From Bacteroidales bacterium (lineage in GTDB: Bacteria > Bacteroidota > Bacteroidia > Bacteroidales > Prolixibacteraceae), in NCBI GenBank assembly GCA_012719495.1, contig JAAYAG010000060.1, positions 64,001 through 128,000 on the forward strand: 64,000 nucleotides of DNA. Reading direction: 5' to 3'. The notes under the pieces were generated by a model. That model was not told the DNA's origin. It worked only from the letters and a program-made list of their open reading frames with translations, and ran no database searches. This document shows positions 17,821-27,043 of this stretch, one piece after another. The position numbers and the translations under genes are program-made. How positions within the stretch are numbered: the stretch's first letter is position 1; every line of letters begins with the position of its first letter.

Positions 17821-18264
17821 TTATTTTGAAAGGGGTATTTTGTTTATTCGAGTTAAGTGTCTACCTCCTTCAAAATCAGCATTTAAAAATGCATCTACAA
17901 TCTCTATGGCAAGTTGATCGGTAATGAAACGGGCGGGTAATGATAAAACATTTGCGTCGTTATGTTGGCGGGCCAATGCAGCTATTTCTGGTATCCAACA
18001 TAATGCTGAACGTATTTTTTGATGCTTATTGGCTGTCATATTTATACCGTTACCACTCCCACAAAGGGTAATTCCAAAAGTAAATTCTCCATTTTCAACA
18101 GCTTCAGACATTGGATGTGCCCAATCAGCATAATCTGTACTTTGATCAGAAAAAGCCCCAAAATCTTTGTAAGAAATTCCTAATTTATTCAAATGTTGCA
18201 TAACCGTTTGTTTCCTTTCCCATCCGGCATGGTCTGAAGCTAATGCTATTGTAATTTTTTCCAT
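17821..18264 (-). CDS. rpiB: Ribose-5-phosphate isomerase B
   Basis: A 147-residue RpiB/LacAB protein. Substrate-binding Asp10 and His11 are in ALASDHAGWERK, and the catalytic Cys is in TLCGSGNGINMTANK. The segment ALARQHNDANVLSLPARF is the usual family C-terminal signature. It interconverts ribose-5-P and ribulose-5-P in the pentose phosphate pathway. It follows the flippase gene on the same strand after 82 bases. Confidence 0.93.
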   Translation of the reverse strand: MEKITIALASDHAGWERKQTVMQHLNKLGISYKDFGAFSDQSTDYADWAHPMSEAVENGEFTFGITLCGSGNGINMTANKHQKIRSALCWIPEIAALARQHNDANVLSLPARFITDQLAIEIVDAFLNADFEGGRHLTRINKIPLSK

Positions 18265-18346
18265 ATTATCTTATAGTAATTTGATTCTTAATTCATCAAA
18301 GCAATAAAAAATCTGTTCTGTTTATTCAATAAACTTTCAAATCTTA

Positions 18347-19828
18347 TCAATTTTCATTTGATGTGGCAAATATCTTTAAAAATTCCCTTTTTTCTTTAAA
18401 AACAATAATGCAAATAAATATAATATTTACTAACGCCGCTAACCAATATTTGGGAGAATCGGTTTCTCTAAAATACCAATAAAAGCCAAACAAGATAAGA
18501 CTAACAACAAGATAAAAGGCAAAATTTTTCAAATCGTAATCAACAGGAAATATCTGGTTTCCTTTTATATACGACATAATAGTCATCACCACAAAACACG
18601 CTAAAATAGCAATGGCCGAAGCATAATATCCAATTGTTGGGATAAAAATAATATTGATAGCGATGGTTACTATAGAGCCAAGAATTCCCTGATAAGCGCC
18701 ATATTTTGTGTTATCGGTAATTTTGTACCATAAAGAAAGGTTAAAGTAAATTCCCATAAATAAATTGGCCATCAATACAATAGGAACAATACCCACCGCT
18801 TCTCGATATTGAGAAGCATTAATTTTCATAAACAAGTCGATGAAAGTCGACATTCCAAGAAAAATTATCAAACCTATAATGATAAAATACTTCATTATAA
18901 TTGAATACATCTTTTTTGAATCTCCTCCAGCCCTTTGTGAAAAAAAGAATGGCTCGAAAGCAAACCTGAATGCCTGAATAAACATATTGAGAAGCACCGC
19001 CATTTTAAAAGCAACACCATAAATTCCAAGCTGTTTCAATGGTTCTTCCGAGGCTGGTAATAATTCTGGCAAGAGTATTTTATCAATATTTTGATTGATC
19101 ATTCCCGTTACCCCAACAATAAAAATCGGAAAAGAATAGGTTAAAATCTTCTTCCACAATGTAACATCAAAAGAATACTTCTCTTTCAATTCAGGAATCA
19201 AAAGAAACATGGTAACTACAGAAGAAATTAAGTTGGCCAAAAAAACATATCCTATTCCAAATTCAGGATCGTAAATAGTGTTAATAAAACCGTTAGGAAA
19301 TGCTTTGGCTATTGCAGGAAATAGAGAAAGAAAAATCAAATTAAAAGAAATATTTACTCCAATATTGATGAATTTGATCATTGCAAAACGCATTGGCCTG
19401 TGTTGCAATCGAAGCTTTGCAAACGGAATGGTTGAAAGCACGTCCAACGCAATGGTTACCCCCATAATAGTGACAAATTCAGGGTTTTTAGCAATATCTA
19501 AAGCTGCAGCTATATCGTTTTTAAAAATAAAAACAGCCAAAACAAAAGAAAAAGAAGTAAAAAGGAGAGACAACATGGTGGTAGAAAAGACGTTCTTCGA
19601 ATCACCCTCCTTGGTAGCAAACCTAAAAAAACCGGTTTCCATACCATACGTTAGCATTACAAATAAGAAAGCTACATAGGCATAAATATTAATTATACTC
19701 CCTACTTCGGCTTGATTAAGAAAAACATAGGTCCAATATGGATTAAGCCACCAATTAAGGAAACGCCCAATAATACTGGGCATTCCGTAGATTACCGTTT
19801 CACCGGTTAGTTTTTTAATTGCTTTCAA
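18347..19828 (-). CDS. Polysaccharide biosynthesis/lipid-linked oligosaccharide flippase (MOP superfamily)
   Basis: A 493-residue membrane protein with about 14 hydrophobic segments. It opens LTGETVIYGMPSIIGRFLNW and shows GMETGFFRFA, the look of Wzx/RfbX-like members of the MATE/MOP exporter superfamily common in Bacteroidota. It should flip lipid-linked sugars across the inner membrane. No glycosyltransferase cluster surrounds it, so its substrate could be a cell-wide glycan rather than a local O-antigen. It is divergent from the glutaminyl cyclase gene. Confidence 0.85.
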   Translation of the reverse strand: MKAIKKLTGETVIYGMPSIIGRFLNWWLNPYWTYVFLNQAEVGSIINIYAYVAFLFVMLTYGMETGFFRFATKEGDSKNVFSTTMLSLLFTSFSFVLAVFIFKNDIAAALDIAKNPEFVTIMGVTIALDVLSTIPFAKLRLQHRPMRFAMIKFINIGVNISFNLIFLSLFPAIAKAFPNGFINTIYDPEFGIGYVFLANLISSVVTMFLLIPELKEKYSFDVTLWKKILTYSFPIFIVGVTGMINQNIDKILLPELLPASEEPLKQLGIYGVAFKMAVLLNMFIQAFRFAFEPFFFSQRAGGDSKKMYSIIMKYFIIIGLIIFLGMSTFIDLFMKINASQYREAVGIVPIVLMANLFMGIYFNLSLWYKITDNTKYGAYQGILGSIVTIAINIIFIPTIGYYASAIAILACFVVMTIMSYIKGNQIFPVDYDLKNFAFYLVVSLILFGFYWYFRETDSPKYWLAALVNIIFICIIVFKEKREFLKIFATSNEN

Positions 19829-19901
19829 GTCAAAAAATTTGCTTTAAATAAAACATAAACGAAAAGTTTTTTCAAATTTTGCTTTCTAAAAAATTGAAAA
19901 T

Positions 19902-20966
19902 ATGGCAAAAAACTTTTCATTGATAGTAATGGCTCTAATAATTGTGTTCTCGGGTTGTAGTAATAAAAACAACTACTCGCGTAAACCAATTACAAATATA
20001 CTTATTACCCCGGCAAATAAAGTAGTTGAACAAGGAAATGATTTCACCGTTAAAACTCAAACTTCAGTTAAAAACGGTAAATTACAAAAGGTTGATTTAT
20101 TTATTGATAATGAATTAATTGAATCGACTGATAAAGCAGAAAATACAATTAAAGTTTCTACAAAAAAATATTTACCAGGTAACCATAGCATTAAAGCTGT
20201 TGCCTATAAAACCGATGGGATTTCATCAGCAAATACAGCCACATTCTTTATTCCTTCAGACATTGTTCCTGAAAAATTGAGTTTTAAAATTATTAAAACA
20301 TTAGCTCACGATCCCAGTTATTTCACTCAAGGTTTTGAGTTTGTTGATGAAGTGCTTTATGAAGGAACCGGAAACGAAGGAACCTCTTTCATTTTTTCTT
20401 ATATACCTGGAAAAAATAAAATTATTAAATCATTAAAGCTTGATAATAAGTATTTTGGAGAAGGAATTACAATATTGAATAACAAGATATACCAACTTAC
20501 CTACAAGCATAAAATCGGTTTTGTATATGATTTGAACACTTTTGAAAAAATTAATGAATTTTCATTTGTTTCAAATGAGGGCTGGGGTCTCTGTAACGAT
20601 GGTAAAAATCTTATTATGAGCGATGGATCTTCAAAAATTCATTATATCGATCCAATAAATTTCAGCATAATAAATAGTATCGAAGTGTGTGATAACCAGG
20701 GAACTATTGATTACATCAATGAACTGGAATATGTTGACGGTATTATTTATGCAAATATTTGGACCAAAAATACTATACTAAAAATAGATGCCAATACCGG
20801 TAAAGTATTAGCTTACATTAATATGGAACCCTTACTTGCCGAAGTAAAATCTTCTGCTTTTATCGATGTTTTAAATGGAATAGCATACAACAGAAAAGAA
20901 AATTTATTTTATATAACAGGAAAACTCTGGCCAAAAATGTTTGCAGTAAAATTTACAGCTAACTAA
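19902..20966 (+). CDS. Glutaminyl-peptide cyclotransferase (beta-propeller type), lipoprotein
   Basis: A 354-residue lipoprotein (lipobox VFSGCSN) with an Ig-like domain at about 30-125 and a plant/bacterial type glutaminyl cyclase beta-propeller behind it. Family landmarks are [56 protein letters not shown] and [16 protein letters not shown]. The enzyme converts N-terminal Gln to pyroglutamate, a modification seen on many Bacteroidota exported proteins after signal-peptide cleavage. The stop overlaps that of the convergent ruvB by four bases. Confidence 0.88.
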   Translation: MAKNFSLIVMALIIVFSGCSNKNNYSRKPITNILITPANKVVEQGNDFTVKTQTSVKNGKLQKVDLFIDNELIESTDKAENTIKVSTKKYLPGNHSIKAVAYKTDGISSANTATFFIPSDIVPEKLSFKIIKTLAHDPSYFTQGFEFVDEVLYEGTGNEGTSFIFSYIPGKNKIIKSLKLDNKYFGEGITILNNKIYQLTYKHKIGFVYDLNTFEKINEFSFVSNEGWGLCNDGKNLIMSDGSSKIHYIDPINFSIINSIEVCDNQGTIDYINELEYVDGIIYANIWTKNTILKIDANTGKVLAYINMEPLLAEVKSSAFIDVLNGIAYNRKENLFYITGKLWPKMFAVKFTAN

Positions 20967-21991
20967 AAGAGCAAAAGGTTTTTATCTTCACCATATTTAA
21001 TTTTTCCAAGGTGTTGATAGGCAAATTCTGTAGCTTCTCGTCCTCGTGGAGTACGTTTAATAAATCCTTCTTTAATAAGAAAAGGTTCATATACTTCTTC
21101 AATTGTTCCAGATTCTTCTCCAACCGCGGTCGCAATTGTATTTAACCCCACTGGACCTCCCTTAAATTTATCTATAATTGTACTTAAAATTTTATTATCC
21201 ATTTCATCAAGGCCATGCTTGTCAATATTTAAGGCATCGAGGGCATATTGAGTAATAGCCATATCGATAATTCCAGATCCTTTTACTTGTGCAAAATCCC
21301 GCACACGTCGTAACAAAGCATTTAAAATACGGGGAGTTCCCCTACTTCTTCTCGATATTTCTATTGCTGCTAAGTCTTCAATATGAATATCAAGTATTTT
21401 AGCAGATCTTTTAATAATATTGTCGAGAATTTCTACATCGTAATATTCAAGATGTGAGTTAATTCCGAAACGAGCCCGTAGCGGACTTGTTAGTAAACCC
21501 GAGCGAGTAGTTGCCCCAATAAGTGTAAATGGATTTAATTCTATTTGAATAGACCGAGCACTAGGCCCTTTATCAATTAAAATATCGATTTTATAGTCTT
21601 CCATAGCTGAATACAAATATTCTTCAACTACGGGGCTTAAACGATGAATTTCGTCTATAAAAAGTACGTCGAAAGGTTCTAAATTGGTGAGTAAACCAGC
21701 AAGATCGGCAGGTTTATCAAGAACAGGACCAGAAGTTGTTTTAATTCCAACCCCCAATTCATTAGCAATAATATTTGATAGCGTTGTTTTTCCTAAACCT
21801 GGAGGACCATGCAATAAAACATGATCAAGAGCTTCGGAACGTTGTTTTGCAGCTAACACAAACACTTTAAGGTTTTCAATGATCTGTTTTTGACCACTAA
21901 AATCCTCAAATGACAAAGGCCTTAACCTTTTATCTATTTCTTTATCCGAATCAGAAAAGAAGTTTTCCCTTAAATCGTTTTGATGAGCCAT
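20963..21991 (-). CDS. ruvB: Holliday junction branch migration ATPase RuvB
   Basis: A 342-residue AAA+ protein. Walker A is [20 protein letters not shown], Walker B is [10 protein letters not shown], sensor 1 is [20 protein letters not shown], and the winged-helix end has [19 protein letters not shown]. It drives branch migration with RuvA; ruvA is not in the window. The gene is followed at its 3' side by the glutaminyl cyclase and preceded by the receiver-domain gene. Confidence 0.96.
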   Translation of the reverse strand: MAHQNDLRENFFSDSDKEIDKRLRPLSFEDFSGQKQIIENLKVFVLAAKQRSEALDHVLLHGPPGLGKTTLSNIIANELGVGIKTTSGPVLDKPADLAGLLTNLEPFDVLFIDEIHRLSPVVEEYLYSAMEDYKIDILIDKGPSARSIQIELNPFTLIGATTRSGLLTSPLRARFGINSHLEYYDVEILDNIIKRSAKILDIHIEDLAAIEISRRSRGTPRILNALLRRVRDFAQVKGSGIIDMAITQYALDALNIDKHGLDEMDNKILSTIIDKFKGGPVGLNTIATAVGEESGTIEEVYEPFLIKEGFIKRTPRGREATEFAYQHLGKIKYGEDKNLLLF

Positions 21992-22021
21992 TAAATATTG
22001 AAAATTGCTAAATATAAAAAT

Positions 22022-22411
22022 TTAAGCAATTATATTCAGTTCTTTAAAAATCTCATTAAGCCTGTTCATATCAAATGGCTTAGCCATATATTCATCCATA
22101 CCTGTAGCTAAACATTTGTCTCTGTCGTTATCTAAAGTATTGGCTGTGATAGCTATAACAGGGGTATGTTTTTTTGTAGGCATCTCGTTTTCATACTTCC
22201 TTATTTGGAAAGTTGCCTCTAAACCATCCATTACAGGCATCATTATATCCATTAGGATAACATCATAGTCCTTTTCCCTGTACTTGTTAACAGCTTCAAG
22301 TCCATTATTCGCAATATCAACTTCATGGTTGAATTTTTTCAAACTAAAAGTTGTAATACGTTGATTTAAAATATTATCCTCAACTAACAATATTGATAAA
22401 CTTTCTTTCAT
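22022..22411 (-). CDS. Stand-alone response-regulator receiver domain
   Basis: A 129-residue CheY-like receiver with no output domain. Acidic residues are in LLVEDN, the phospho-accepting Asp is in DVILMDIMMPVMDGLEATFQ, and the Thr and Lys of the switch are in AITANT and AKPFDM. The sequence type is that of receivers attached to hybrid histidine kinases, so a phosphorelay or protein-protein role is likely. No partner kinase is adjacent. It lies immediately left of the AT-rich gap and reads away from it. Confidence 0.85.
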   Translation of the reverse strand: MKESLSILLVEDNILNQRITTFSLKKFNHEVDIANNGLEAVNKYREKDYDVILMDIMMPVMDGLEATFQIRKYENEMPTKKHTPVIAITANTLDNDRDKCLATGMDEYMAKPFDMNRLNEIFKELNIIA

Positions 22412-22894
22412 AGCTTATAAATCTTCCTCTCTCTTATTAACAATGAGCCTTTGCAAATATATACTTTTTAAAGTTAAAAATTAATTTAAAATTTTGATGT
22501 ATTTAGCTTGTTGATTCTGTTGATAACTTATTTTTAAATTTTATCCCCATTTTCTTCAAACTTATATTAACAAAATTCTTTTTTTTTATTTTTTTGATAG
22601 CTAATATCTTATATTTTTTAATCAACAACTGTTAATATTTTTAAATTTATTTTTTTAATTCAATTAGCTGTTAATTTTGACTTCATATTTTTATAAGTAT
22701 TCTTTGCATTTTGTTTTTTGAAATAAGTTAAAAAGTTTCTCTTACAAATTAAATTTATTTTCTAAAATTTATTTGTTCAAAAATAGTAAGTATGTTTTAC
22801 CATTTTATTAACAGGTTAGAAACAATTTTATTTATTTGATGAACGTACATTTTTTTATGATGTTTCTTTTATTATTGTATGTTAATGTAAAGCT
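22412..22894. other. AT-rich divergent gap, candidate replication origin
   Basis: A 483-base gene-free stretch between divergent genes. One 60-base line (22561-22620) has 7 G+C, about 12%. It contains DnaA-box-like nonamers: TGTTGATAA (22518-22526), TTATCCCCA (22541-22549) and TTATTAACA (22805-22813), each one or two bases from TTATCCACA or TTATCAACA, plus TTAATCAACA at 22618. A TAATTTTG promoter-like box is at 22672-22679. Two parS-like sites lie 6 and 8 kb to the right. This supports an oriC but does not prove it; a long leader or simple promoter region is the alternative. Confidence 0.4.
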
Positions 22895-25800
22895 ATGAAA
22901 TCAGAATTAGATATTATTCTATATAAGTTAAATAAGTTTTCTAAAAAGTACTTTTTGAATCAGATTATTACTGGTCTAATGCTTTTTATTCTTGTTTCTT
23001 TTGTTTTTTGGTTAGTTTTCTTGGGGCTAGAATACTTTCTATACTTTAGTATTAATACTAAGTTTTATATAGTTACAAGCTTCTTTGTTTTCAGTATAAT
23101 TTCATTTATTTTTCTTATTTTTTTACCTTTTTTGAAGTATTGTAATGTTTTGAAAGGATTGTCAAAAGGAAAAATAAATCAACTTATTACTCAATCTTTT
23201 CCAGATGTTAAAGATAAATTGATCAATATTCTTGAACTTTCATCTTCTGATACAGATGATGTTTATTCAAAAGAGTTGATTGTTGCCAGTATAAACCAGA
23301 AAATTACAGATATAAAAATCTTTGATTTTAACAAAGCTATTTCTTTTAAAAGAAGCTTTAAATTTTTGTACTTGGTTTTTGGTGCTTTTGTTCTTTCATT
23401 TCTCTTTTATCTAGTTAATCCAAGGGCTTTTAATGATACATCATATCGACTTATTAAGTATCAAACAACTTTTGAGAAACCATTGCCATATAAGCTTACT
23501 ATTTTAAATGAAGATTTATCGGTAGGAAAAGGAGAAGATTTTACATTACATGTATCTATTGGTGGTTATAAAGAATATTCAGATGTCAATTTGATTATTT
23601 CCGGAAAATCTTTTTTAATGAAAAAAGATTCTACAAACTTTTATTCTTATAAATTCAATAATGTCAATAATGATTTGTTTTTTCAGATTTCAATAAATAA
23701 TTATAATTCAAGTATTTATCAGTTAATTGTTCATGATAAACCTATTTTGACAAATTTTTCTGTTCAACTAACTAAGCCTGGATATACTCTTCAAAAGAAT
23801 GAAAAAATAGACAATGTAACCGAATTTACTGTTCCTGCAGGAACTGTTGCTACTGTTGATTTTTCAACATTGAATACTGATTCTGTAATTTTGAGTGATG
23901 GCTCTTCTAAATTTTCATTAGATAATTCGAAAAAAAATATATTTATTTATAAAAAGCAAATAATTGATAATCAATATATAAATGTTAATTTGAAAAATTC
24001 AAATTTCTTTATTCCAGATTATTTAAAAATCAATTTTCAAGTTATTGAAGATCAATTTCCTTCTATTGGTGTTGTTAAATTGAACGATTCTATAGATTTT
24101 ACACGAATTTATTTTCGCGGTAATGTAACCGATGATTACGGTTTTAGTAAATTATTATTTCAAATCAAGATTGGCGATAAAATTGATTCTACCTTCATTC
24201 TAAATATATTACCAAATGTTTCTACTCAGGAATTCTTTTATGCTTTTGATTTTAATTTATATAAATCAATCACTAAAGATTTATCATATTTTTTTGAAAT
24301 ATATGATAATGATGAAGTTAAAGGACCTAAGTCTGCTGTAAGCGAAACTTTTTATTTTAGTTTTCCTGAAGCTAATGAAATTGCTGATTTCCAAGATAAA
24401 ATGTTTGACCAAATTGAGAATATTTTTCAAAATAGTATGAATTTTACTGATCAGTTGAAAAATAACCTTAACGAGGTTAAGAAAAAAATGCTCAATAGTG
24501 ATTTGACAGAGTGGGAGAGAAAGGAAATTCAAAAAAATATATCTTCAATTAAAGGCAATTTGGAAGAAGAATTGAAAAACCTGATTGAAAAAAATGATGA
24601 AATGAATAATTACATGAAGTCATTTACTGAACAAGATCAGCGTTTAATCGAAAAACAACAGCAAATCAATGATTTACTCGAAGATGTTTTTTCTGATGAA
24701 ATGAAAAAGTTGCTTGAAGATTTCAATAAAATGATGCAAGAGTTTAATAAAGACCAACTTAATAACTCAAAAGAAAAACTTGATCTATCGGTTGATGAAT
24801 TATCAAAGCAATTGGATAGAAATCTGGAATTGTTGAAAAGAATGAAAGTTGAACAGCAACTTGATCAGTTTTCAAAGAATATAGATAATTTAATAAAGAA
24901 ACAAGATTCTAATTTAAGCGAAGCTGATAAAAAGTTTGATACCAATAAATTGGCTTCTGATCAAGAAAAACAACAGAAAGATTTTGATCAATTAATGAAG
25001 GAATATAACGATATTAATAAGATTAATAACGAGTTAGAAGAACCAGTTAACTTATACGATTTATCTAATGAGAAAAATGAGATAAATAATGAGTTTTCTA
25101 AATCAAATGAGAATATTCGAAAAGAAAATAAGAAAAAAAGTCAGGAGTCTCTTAAAAAGAATAAAGAGAATCTTGATAATTTAAAGTTTATGATAGATCA
25201 GATGATTGAAGAAAATTTTGCTGAGCAAAACATGGAGAATCTTCAAGATTTGATTCAAATTCTTGACAACTTGGTGACATTTAGTTTTAATCAGGAAAAG
25301 TTAATTTCTTCAACAAATAAGCGAAATTTTAATGTGTTAGCACTTGTTGAACAGAAAAAATTAGTTAATGATTTTACTATTATCAACGATTCATTGTACT
25401 CATTATCCAAAAGAGAACCATCTATTAATTCTCAAATAAATAAGGAATTATTTGCAGTAAGAACTTATTTTGCAGGCATTGAAAATGATTTTGAGGATAA
25501 TGCAATTTCCCAAATAAATGTAAATCAACAGAAAGTACTTACTTCAGTTAATAATTTGTCGTTATTTCTTTCAGAAGTTATAAAAAAATTACAGGAGCAA
25601 CAGGCTAATTCTCAGCCTGGTAATAAAAATTGTAATAAACCTGGGAATAATCCTAATCCTAATAGTATGAAGTCATCTATGCAAAGTATGCAAAAGAGTT
25701 TGCAACAGCAGCTAGAGAAAATAATGCAAATGATGAAACAAGGTGACCAAGGTAAAGCAATGCAGAATGAATTAGGTAAGGCAATTTCTCAGCAAGAAGC

Positions 25801-26221
25801 TATGCATAATATGCTTCAGCAAATGATGAATCAAGGTCAGGTTGGGAGCAATGCTTATGAAACTTTAAAACAAGCCGATCAGCTTTTGGATAAAGTAAGA
25901 GAAGATATTTTGAGAAATAATATTTCTAATTCAACTATTGAACGTCAGAAACAAATTATGACGCGATTGCTGGAGGCAGAAAAGGCTGAAAATGAAAGAG
26001 ATTTAGAAGAAAAAAGAAAATCGGACAGTGCAAAGGAACAATTCCTTAATAAACCTAATTCAGAGTTAGATGATGAACGTTTTCAAATTAACTATGAAGA
26101 GAAATTGTTAAAAAATAAATTAATTTTAAATACTTTTTATCAGTCTAAATTTCAAAAATATATGTTTACGCTTGATAGTATTAATGGAAAAGTTAATCAG
26201 CATAGCATCCTCGAAAAATAA
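22895..26221 (+). CDS. DUF4175 family membrane protein with long coiled coil
   Basis: An 1108-residue protein. Two membrane helices lie at about 23-47 and 54-77 and a third at about 150-170. An extracytoplasmic region with Ig-like character follows (to about 490), then a long Lys/Glu/Asn/Gln-rich coiled coil (about 500-870) and a Gln/Met-rich tail (about 900-1010). The layout matches the DUF4175 family of Bacteroidota, whose function is not known. Codon use is extremely A/T-rich. First gene of an operon with an ATPase (overlapping), ybeY, mnmG, ade and uvrC. Confidence 0.75.
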   Translation: MKSELDIILYKLNKFSKKYFLNQIITGLMLFILVSFVFWLVFLGLEYFLYFSINTKFYIVTSFFVFSIISFIFLIFLPFLKYCNVLKGLSKGKINQLITQSFPDVKDKLINILELSSSDTDDVYSKELIVASINQKITDIKIFDFNKAISFKRSFKFLYLVFGAFVLSFLFYLVNPRAFNDTSYRLIKYQTTFEKPLPYKLTILNEDLSVGKGEDFTLHVSIGGYKEYSDVNLIISGKSFLMKKDSTNFYSYKFNNVNNDLFFQISINNYNSSIYQLIVHDKPILTNFSVQLTKPGYTLQKNEKIDNVTEFTVPAGTVATVDFSTLNTDSVILSDGSSKFSLDNSKKNIFIYKKQIIDNQYINVNLKNSNFFIPDYLKINFQVIEDQFPSIGVVKLNDSIDFTRIYFRGNVTDDYGFSKLLFQIKIGDKIDSTFILNILPNVSTQEFFYAFDFNLYKSITKDLSYFFEIYDNDEVKGPKSAVSETFYFSFPEANEIADFQDKMFDQIENIFQNSMNFTDQLKNNLNEVKKKMLNSDLTEWERKEIQKNISSIKGNLEEELKNLIEKNDEMNNYMKSFTEQDQRLIEKQQQINDLLEDVFSDEMKKLLEDFNKMMQEFNKDQLNNSKEKLDLSVDELSKQLDRNLELLKRMKVEQQLDQFSKNIDNLIKKQDSNLSEADKKFDTNKLASDQEKQQKDFDQLMKEYNDINKINNELEEPVNLYDLSNEKNEINNEFSKSNENIRKENKKKSQESLKKNKENLDNLKFMIDQMIEENFAEQNMENLQDLIQILDNLVTFSFNQEKLISSTNKRNFNVLALVEQKKLVNDFTIINDSLYSLSKREPSINSQINKELFAVRTYFAGIENDFEDNAISQINVNQQKVLTSVNNLSLFLSEVIKKLQEQQANSQPGNKNCNKPGNNPNPNSMKSSMQSMQKSLQQQLEKIMQMMKQGDQGKAMQNELGKAISQQEAMHNMLQQMMNQGQVGSNAYETLKQADQLLDKVREDILRNNISNSTIERQKQIMTRLLEAEKAENERDLEEKRKSDSAKEQFLNKPNSELDDERFQINYEEKLLKNKLILNTFYQSKFQKYMFTLDSINGKVNQHSILEK

Positions 26222-26588
26222 TCTCTATGAGGTTGATAATTTTTTGCAGTCTATATTTAGCGAGTATGGAATTGATAAGCGTATGCATTTTAATATATAT
26301 TTAACTTTAAGTGAGGCTATTAACAACGCTATGCAGCATGGTAATCAATTTGATTCAACTAAATTTGTAAATGTTTATTTTTTTCAATCGAGTAGTTCTT
26401 ATGAATTTATCATTGAAGACGAAGGTTCAGGATTTGATATTACTAAAGTTCCAGATCCCATAATTACTGAAAATATTAGAAAGGAATCGGGTAGGGGACT
26501 TTTTTTAATGAAAACATATACAGATAGTTTCGAGGTCATGAATAATGGAAGAATCGTTAAATTAATTTTTAATAAGCATTGTGATTAG
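26184..26588 (+). CDS. RsbW-like serine kinase/anti-sigma ATPase (GHKL fold)
   Basis: About 134 residues from the ATG at 26184, overlapping the DUF4175 gene by 38 bases; an in-frame TTG lies at 26172. N box LTLSEAINNAMQHGNQ, G1 box EDEGSGFDITKVPDP and G2 box ESGRGLFLMKTYTD are those of the RsbW/SpoIIAB-type HATPase_c domain. Such proteins bind sigma factors or phosphorylate STAS antagonists. No STAS protein or sigma gene is adjacent here. The 3' end overlaps ybeY. Confidence 0.82.
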   Translation: MEKLISIASSKNNLYEVDNFLQSIFSEYGIDKRMHFNIYLTLSEAINNAMQHGNQFDSTKFVNVYFFQSSSSYEFIIEDEGSGFDITKVPDPIITENIRKESGRGLFLMKTYTDSFEVMNNGRIVKLIFNKHCD

Positions 26589-27003
26589 TTTTTTTGAGCA
26601 AGAGTGTAAAAGACCACAACTTGATTATAGAAAAATAAAGAAGTGGGTTAAATTAGTTGTTGAACTACATAATTTCCGGTTAGGAGATGTTTCAGTAGTT
26701 TTTTGTTCAGACAGCTTTTTGTTGGATTATAATATTAAATATTTGAATCACAAATATTTAACTGATATTATCACTTTTAATTACAACGATACAAAAGTTA
26801 TCTCTGGCGATTTATTTATAAGTATTGATACTGTCTCTCGTAATGCTGTTGAATATAATGTACCTGTTGATTATGAATTTTTACGTGTGATAATTCATGG
26901 TATTCTTCATCTAATTGGTTTTGATGATAAAAATGATGAGGATGTTTTAAAAATGAGAGAACAAGAACAACTTTCATTAGATTTATTTTTTTCTTTTCAG
27001 TAA
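26581..27003 (+). CDS. ybeY: Endoribonuclease YbeY
   Basis: A 140-residue protein starting at a GTG (26581) that overlaps the ATPase gene by eight bases; no other usable start exists before the core. The metal-binding motif reads HGILHLIGFDDKND: two histidines are kept, but the third ligand, His in the E. coli HGxLHLxGxDH form, is Asp. As far as I recall, this replacement is usual in Bacteroidota. YbeY acts in 16S rRNA 3' end maturation and ribosome quality control. It is followed by mnmG after 40 bases. Confidence 0.9.
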   Translation: MISFFEQECKRPQLDYRKIKKWVKLVVELHNFRLGDVSVVFCSDSFLLDYNIKYLNHKYLTDIITFNYNDTKVISGDLFISIDTVSRNAVEYNVPVDYEFLRVIIHGILHLIGFDDKNDEDVLKMREQEQLSLDLFFSFQ

Positions 27004-27043
27004 TTGATTTCAGTTACTTATCTATTTTTTTAAAATTATTAGA

